Shown here piece after piece: positions 61,056 to 64,000 of a stretch of 64,000 bases of DNA; the first letter of the stretch is position 1, and each line of letters starts with the position of its first letter. Under the pieces are notes generated by a model that ran no database searches, was not told the origin of the DNA, and worked only from the letters and a program-made list of their open reading frames with translations. Origin of the DNA: JAVKFY01 sp040223615. GTDB taxonomy: Bacteria; Pseudomonadota; Alphaproteobacteria; GCA-2731375. The position numbers and the translations under genes were made by a program. The DNA lies in contig JAVKFY010000052.1 of NCBI GenBank assembly GCA_040223615.1, positions 1-64,000 on the forward strand, written 5' to 3'.

Positions 61056-61763
61056 ATGACCGTTGACAAGCCGGGCCACGAAACCGGGGTCGAGCAAACC
61101 GAGGATGCGCCTCGGGCCGAGGCCACCGGGCCGTCAGACCCGTCGGTCGAGGTCGAGCCGCCGCTCGCCGCCAACGACGCCGATCCGGCTCCTGATGCCG
61201 CCCCAGATGCGGCCCCAGATGCCGCCCCAGGTGCGACCGACGACGCGGCGCCGGCCGGGCCGAGCCCGCAAGAACAGATCGCCGAGCTGAAGGACAAGGT
61301 GCTGCGAGCCGTGGCCGAGGCGGAGAATACCCGCCGCCGGGCTCAGCGCGACGTCGAGGATGCCCGCAAATACGCCGTCGCCACCATGGCGCGCGACCTG
61401 CTTGGCGTGGCCGACAACCTGCGCCGGGCGCTGGAAGCGGTACCGGCGGAGGCGCGCGAGAGCCATGCCGAGCTGGCCAACCTGATGACCGGCGTGGAAC
61501 TGACCGAGCGCGAACTCGCCAAGGCCTTCGACAAGGCCGGCATCACCCTGATCGACCCGATGGGCGAGAAGCTGGACCCGAACCTGCACCAGGCGATGAT
61601 GCAGGTGCCCGACGGCAGCGTCGAACCGGGCACCGTCGTCCAGGTCGTCCAGGTCGGATACAAGATTCAGGATCGCCTGTTGCGGCCTGCCATGGTCGGC
61701 GTCGCGGCGCCGTCGGCGGGCGGTTCCGACGGCCCTGGCGAACAAGTGGATCGACAGGCCTAA
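61056..61763 (+). CDS. grpE: Nucleotide exchange factor GrpE
   Basis: Releases ADP from DnaK. The 235 residues have an acidic, low-complexity N-terminus with a DAAP tandem (residues 48-65), then a long coiled-coil (KVLRAVAEAENTRRRAQRDV) and the C-terminal beta-domain with LHQAMMQVPDGSVEPGTVVQ and GYKIQDRLLRPAMVGVA. GGAGAGG lies 11 bases before ATG 61056. Unlike in many genomes, dnaK is not immediately next; it lies 2 kb downstream. Confidence 0.96.
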   Translation: MTVDKPGHETGVEQTEDAPRAEATGPSDPSVEVEPPLAANDADPAPDAAPDAAPDAAPGATDDAAPAGPSPQEQIAELKDKVLRAVAEAENTRRRAQRDVEDARKYAVATMARDLLGVADNLRRALEAVPAEARESHAELANLMTGVELTERELAKAFDKAGITLIDPMGEKLDPNLHQAMMQVPDGSVEPGTVVQVVQVGYKIQDRLLRPAMVGVAAPSAGGSDGPGEQVDRQA

Positions 61764-61785
61764 ACGAGGCTGCGGGGCGGCCGCG

Positions 61786-62676
61786 GTGGCCGCAACCCGC
61801 GCCCAGCAGATGAAGGCGATCGACATGGCCATGCAGCACTACGACGCCGGCTACGGCGCGATCAGCGAACCGCCGCCGCCATTGCGCGGCATCCTGGCCA
61901 GCGCCGGCGACTTGCAGGTACGGCTGGCGACCAGCGCCGACGACCTGGCCGCGGCACAGACCCTGCGTTACGACGTGTTCTATCGCGAGATGGCGGCCCA
62001 GCCGTCGCCGGAGATGGCCGCCATCGGCCGCGACTTCGACGACTATGACGGGTTCTGCGACCTGCTGCTGGTGATCGACCAATCGCTGCCCGAGGACACC
62101 AACGTGGTCGGCACCTACCGGCTGCTACGCCAGGAAGTGGCGGCGCGCTGCGGCGGCTTCTACTCCGAGGGCGAGTTCGACATCTCGCCGCTGGCGCGGC
62201 AGTTCCGGCCCGACTGGCGCGGCCTGGAGCTGGGCCGCAGCTGCGTGCACCGCGACTATCGCAACCAGGCGACGATCCAGCTCCTGTGGCGCGGCATTAG
62301 CCACTACATCTCGACCCACCGGATCGGCTTCATGTTCGGCTGCGCCAGCCTGCCCGGCACCGATCCGCGAGCGCTGGCGATGCCGCTGTCGTTCCTGTAC
62401 CACCGCTGCCTGGCGCCGGAGGGGCTGCGGGTGCGGGCCTTGCCGCACCTGCACAACGCGATGAACCTGCTGCCGGTCGAGGCGCTCGACGACCGCGCGG
62501 CGCTGCGCGCGCTGCCACCGCTGATCAAGGGCTACCTCAGGCTCGGCTGCCACATCGGCGACGGCGCGGTGATCGACCGCCAGTTCGGCACCACCGACGT
62601 CGCCATCGTGCTGCCGGTCGAGCGCATCCAGTCGCGCTACTTCTCGCACTTCGAGCGCCCCAGCGGCACCGCGTGA
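61786..62676 (+). CDS. olsB: L-ornithine N-acyltransferase-like protein (OlsB family)
   Basis: A 296-residue GNAT-fold acyltransferase of the OlsB/PlsC-adjacent type that makes lyso-ornithine lipid from 3-hydroxyacyl-ACP. Family blocks are LRYDVFYREMAA, VVGTYRLLRQEVA, ELGRSCVHRDYRNQATIQLL and the GCASLPGTDP segment. GTG 61786 or ATG 61810 could be the start. No OlsA partner is adjacent, so ornithine-lipid synthesis is plausible but not proven; hemolysin-like acyltransferases are an alternative name. Confidence 0.85.
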   Translation: MAATRAQQMKAIDMAMQHYDAGYGAISEPPPPLRGILASAGDLQVRLATSADDLAAAQTLRYDVFYREMAAQPSPEMAAIGRDFDDYDGFCDLLLVIDQSLPEDTNVVGTYRLLRQEVAARCGGFYSEGEFDISPLARQFRPDWRGLELGRSCVHRDYRNQATIQLLWRGISHYISTHRIGFMFGCASLPGTDPRALAMPLSFLYHRCLAPEGLRVRALPHLHNAMNLLPVEALDDRAALRALPPLIKGYLRLGCHIGDGAVIDRQFGTTDVAIVLPVERIQSRYFSHFERPSGTA

Positions 62677-62680
62677 GCCC

Positions 62681-63532
62681 CTACAGCGTCTCCGTGCGCG
62701 CGTCGTGGTTTTTCCAGGCCGCGACGGCGCGGGCGCGGTCGTTCACCGCGTAGCAATAAGCGCAGCCGTGCGGGCAGGTGTCGTAGGCGCCGATATCGCG
62801 GCTCTCGGCGCACAGGCAGCCTGGCCGGTTGCCCTTTTGCCTGGCGGCGATGTCGCGCCGGGCGACGCCGGAGAGCCGGGTGGCATCGATGCAGGCCGCC
62901 GGCGGCGCGTCCAGGCCCGGCTGGGTGCAGGCGGTGAGCCCGATCCGGTGCCGGCCGGCGATCTCGGCGAGCTCGTCCGCCAGCTTCTGCTTCTGATCCG
63001 GATCCGGCTCGATCCAGTCAAACGGCGCCGCTTCGGCAGCGCGGCCGAGATTGCGGCGGGTTTTTCGATAGGGCTCCACGAAACTGATGCAGACTTCGTC
63101 GGTGGCGCCTTCGAGCGCCCGCGCCAGCATGGCGACCTGGCGCCGGTGCCAGTCCGGCGGGGTCAGCGAGGTGATGACGATGGGATCGTAGCGCCACACC
63201 ACCGCGCGCGGCCCGAAGCGGTCGGCCAGCGCCCGCATGCGGGCCACCGAAGCCTCCCAGTCCGGCACCCGCTCGTCCAGCACCCGGGGATAGCCGATCG
63301 CCGTGTATTGCACCACGAACGGCGCCGGCAGCTCCGGCAGCAGCGGCGCCATCGGCGCGATATTGCGGGTCCAGAACACGAATCCGTCGACCGCGCCCGG
63401 CCGCAGGTCGATTCTGCCGGGCGGACCGCCGTATGGATTGCGCACCTCGGCGAAGCCCGCGACCAGCCGTCCGGCGAACCAGTCGCCGTAAAATGCCGGA
63501 ATATCGGTGCGATAGCTGGCGGAGACGATCAT
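62681..63532 (-). CDS. DUF1848 family protein
   Basis: A 283-residue protein. The N-terminus SASYRTDIPAFYGDWFAGRL and the FVFWTRNIAPM block are family marks. A C-terminal cysteine cluster (CLCAESRDIGAYDTCPHGCA then YCY) may bind an iron-sulfur cluster or zinc. Relatives are sometimes compared with spore photoproduct lyase/radical-SAM TIM barrels. Function unknown. Its stop lies 4 bases after the OlsB-like stop (convergent), and it is divergent from dnaK. Confidence 0.88.
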   Translation of the reverse strand: MIVSASYRTDIPAFYGDWFAGRLVAGFAEVRNPYGGPPGRIDLRPGAVDGFVFWTRNIAPMAPLLPELPAPFVVQYTAIGYPRVLDERVPDWEASVARMRALADRFGPRAVVWRYDPIVITSLTPPDWHRRQVAMLARALEGATDEVCISFVEPYRKTRRNLGRAAEAAPFDWIEPDPDQKQKLADELAEIAGRHRIGLTACTQPGLDAPPAACIDATRLSGVARRDIAARQKGNRPGCLCAESRDIGAYDTCPHGCAYCYAVNDRARAVAAWKNHDARTETL

Positions 63533-63587
63533 TTCGGTCCCAAGTTCACTGTTTTGTCGCTCATGAACGCCGGAAAGCCGCAGTTTC

Positions 63588-63616
63588 CTTGCGGTTCGGA
63601 TATGCTGGTCCTATAT
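63588..63616 (+). promoter_or_regulatory. Candidate RpoH-dependent dnaK promoter
   Basis: CTTG at 63588-63591 and CCTATAT at 63610-63616 are separated by 18 bases, matching the alphaproteobacterial heat-shock consensus CTTG-N17/18-CYTATNT. It lies 106 bases before the dnaK start; the rest of the 190-base spacer contains no gene. Confidence 0.65.
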
Positions 63617-63722
63617 ACCGGACCGAGAGGGCTGCTGCCCGAATTGTGCGATAAACGTCAACCAAGGGGATCCGTCGCGGTGCCCCGTGGCCGCCTGGAT
63701 CTGCCACTGAAGAGGTCATGAC

Positions 63723-64000
63723 ATGAGTAAAGTGATCGGAATCGATCTCGGTACCACCAATTCCTGTGTCGCCATCATGGACGGCCAGAATGCCAAGGTA
63801 CTGGAAAACCAGGAGGGCGCGCGTACCACGCCCTCGATGGTCGCGTTCTCCGGCGACGGCGAGATGCTGGTCGGCCAGCCCGCCAAGCGCCAGTCGGTAA
63901 CCAATCCGGAGCGCACCTTTTTCGCCATCAAGCGCCTGATCGGCCGCAAGTTCGGCGACAAGACCACCAACGAGATGGCCAAGATGGTGCCTTATCCCAT
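63723..64000 (+). CDS. dnaK: Chaperone DnaK (5' part, runs off right edge)
   Basis: The first 92 codons of Hsp70. The N-terminal ATPase signature is present (IGIDLGTTNSCVAIMDG), followed by ENQEGARTTPSMVAFS and RTFFAIKRLIGRKF. GAAGAGG is about 7 bases before ATG 63723. The rest of the gene and dnaJ are outside the window. Separated from grpE by an OlsB-like gene and a divergent DUF1848 gene. Confidence 0.98.
   Translation, partial: MSKVIGIDLGTTNSCVAIMDGQNAKVLENQEGARTTPSMVAFSGDGEMLVGQPAKRQSVTNPERTFFAIKRLIGRKFGDKTTNEMAKMVPYP

Overview
The window is chromosomal DNA from a very GC-rich bacterium, most probably an alphaproteobacterium of the Rhodospirillales type. This rests on gene order and family content read by eye, not on a search. 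The evidence is the ffh-rpsP-rimM-trmD-rplS block followed by leuC-leuD-leuB-asd, the hemW-rdgB-rph / hrcA-grpE...dnaK block, kdsB next to a stand-alone prephenate dehydratase and a membrane-anchored cytochrome c, and TPR-linked class III cyclases. It is mostly core genome with accessory islands. I saw no rRNA, tRNA, CRISPR array, insertion sequence or prophage.

Layout. 1-5.6 kb: the 5' part of a secreted cysteine-repeat protein running off the left edge, msrB, a HAD hydrolase, a class A flavin monooxygenase with a cupin partner, and a DUF3833-type lipoprotein. 5.7-15.4 kb: SRP GTPase and ribosome-maturation genes, leucine and aspartate-family biosynthesis, then a Sel1-repeat protein and a TSUP permease. 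15.4-22.4 kb, mostly minus strand: an M81 peptidase, a DAO-type oxidoreductase, a mazEF module, a peptide-binding protein, hisN and a cytochrome c. 22.6-26.1 kb: kdsB-pheA, a NYN/LOTUS protein, a CDP-alcohol phosphatidyltransferase and a 57-residue double-glycine peptide. 26.2-31.0 kb: the PrkA/YeaH/SpoVR stress operon with a candidate sigma-54 promoter. 31.5-41.5 kb: an outer-membrane-like protein, hrpB, a TMEM43-type protein, an EamA exporter, a subtilase-RTX exoprotein, a cupin and an acyl-CoA dehydrogenase.

41.5-56.6 kb: two divergent cyclase-TPR paralogues, a soluble PAS chemoreceptor, a GMC oxidoreductase, an SDR, two tandem cytochromes P450, and a TetR-HlyD-ABC-permease exporter with a perfect operator palindrome. 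56.8-64 kb: hemW, rdgB and rph (minus strand) facing hrcA and grpE (plus strand), an OlsB-like acyltransferase, a DUF1848 protein and the start of dnaK behind an RpoH-like promoter.

The observations most worth following are the CNPC-repeat protein at the left edge, the double-glycine peptide whose core resembles a DUF1559 pseudopilin helix, a family of paired inverted repeats with a TTTCTAG centre, the sigma-54 site of the prkA operon, the P450 pair sharing 89 identical bases, and a cyclase paralogue that has lost its base-recognition lysine.
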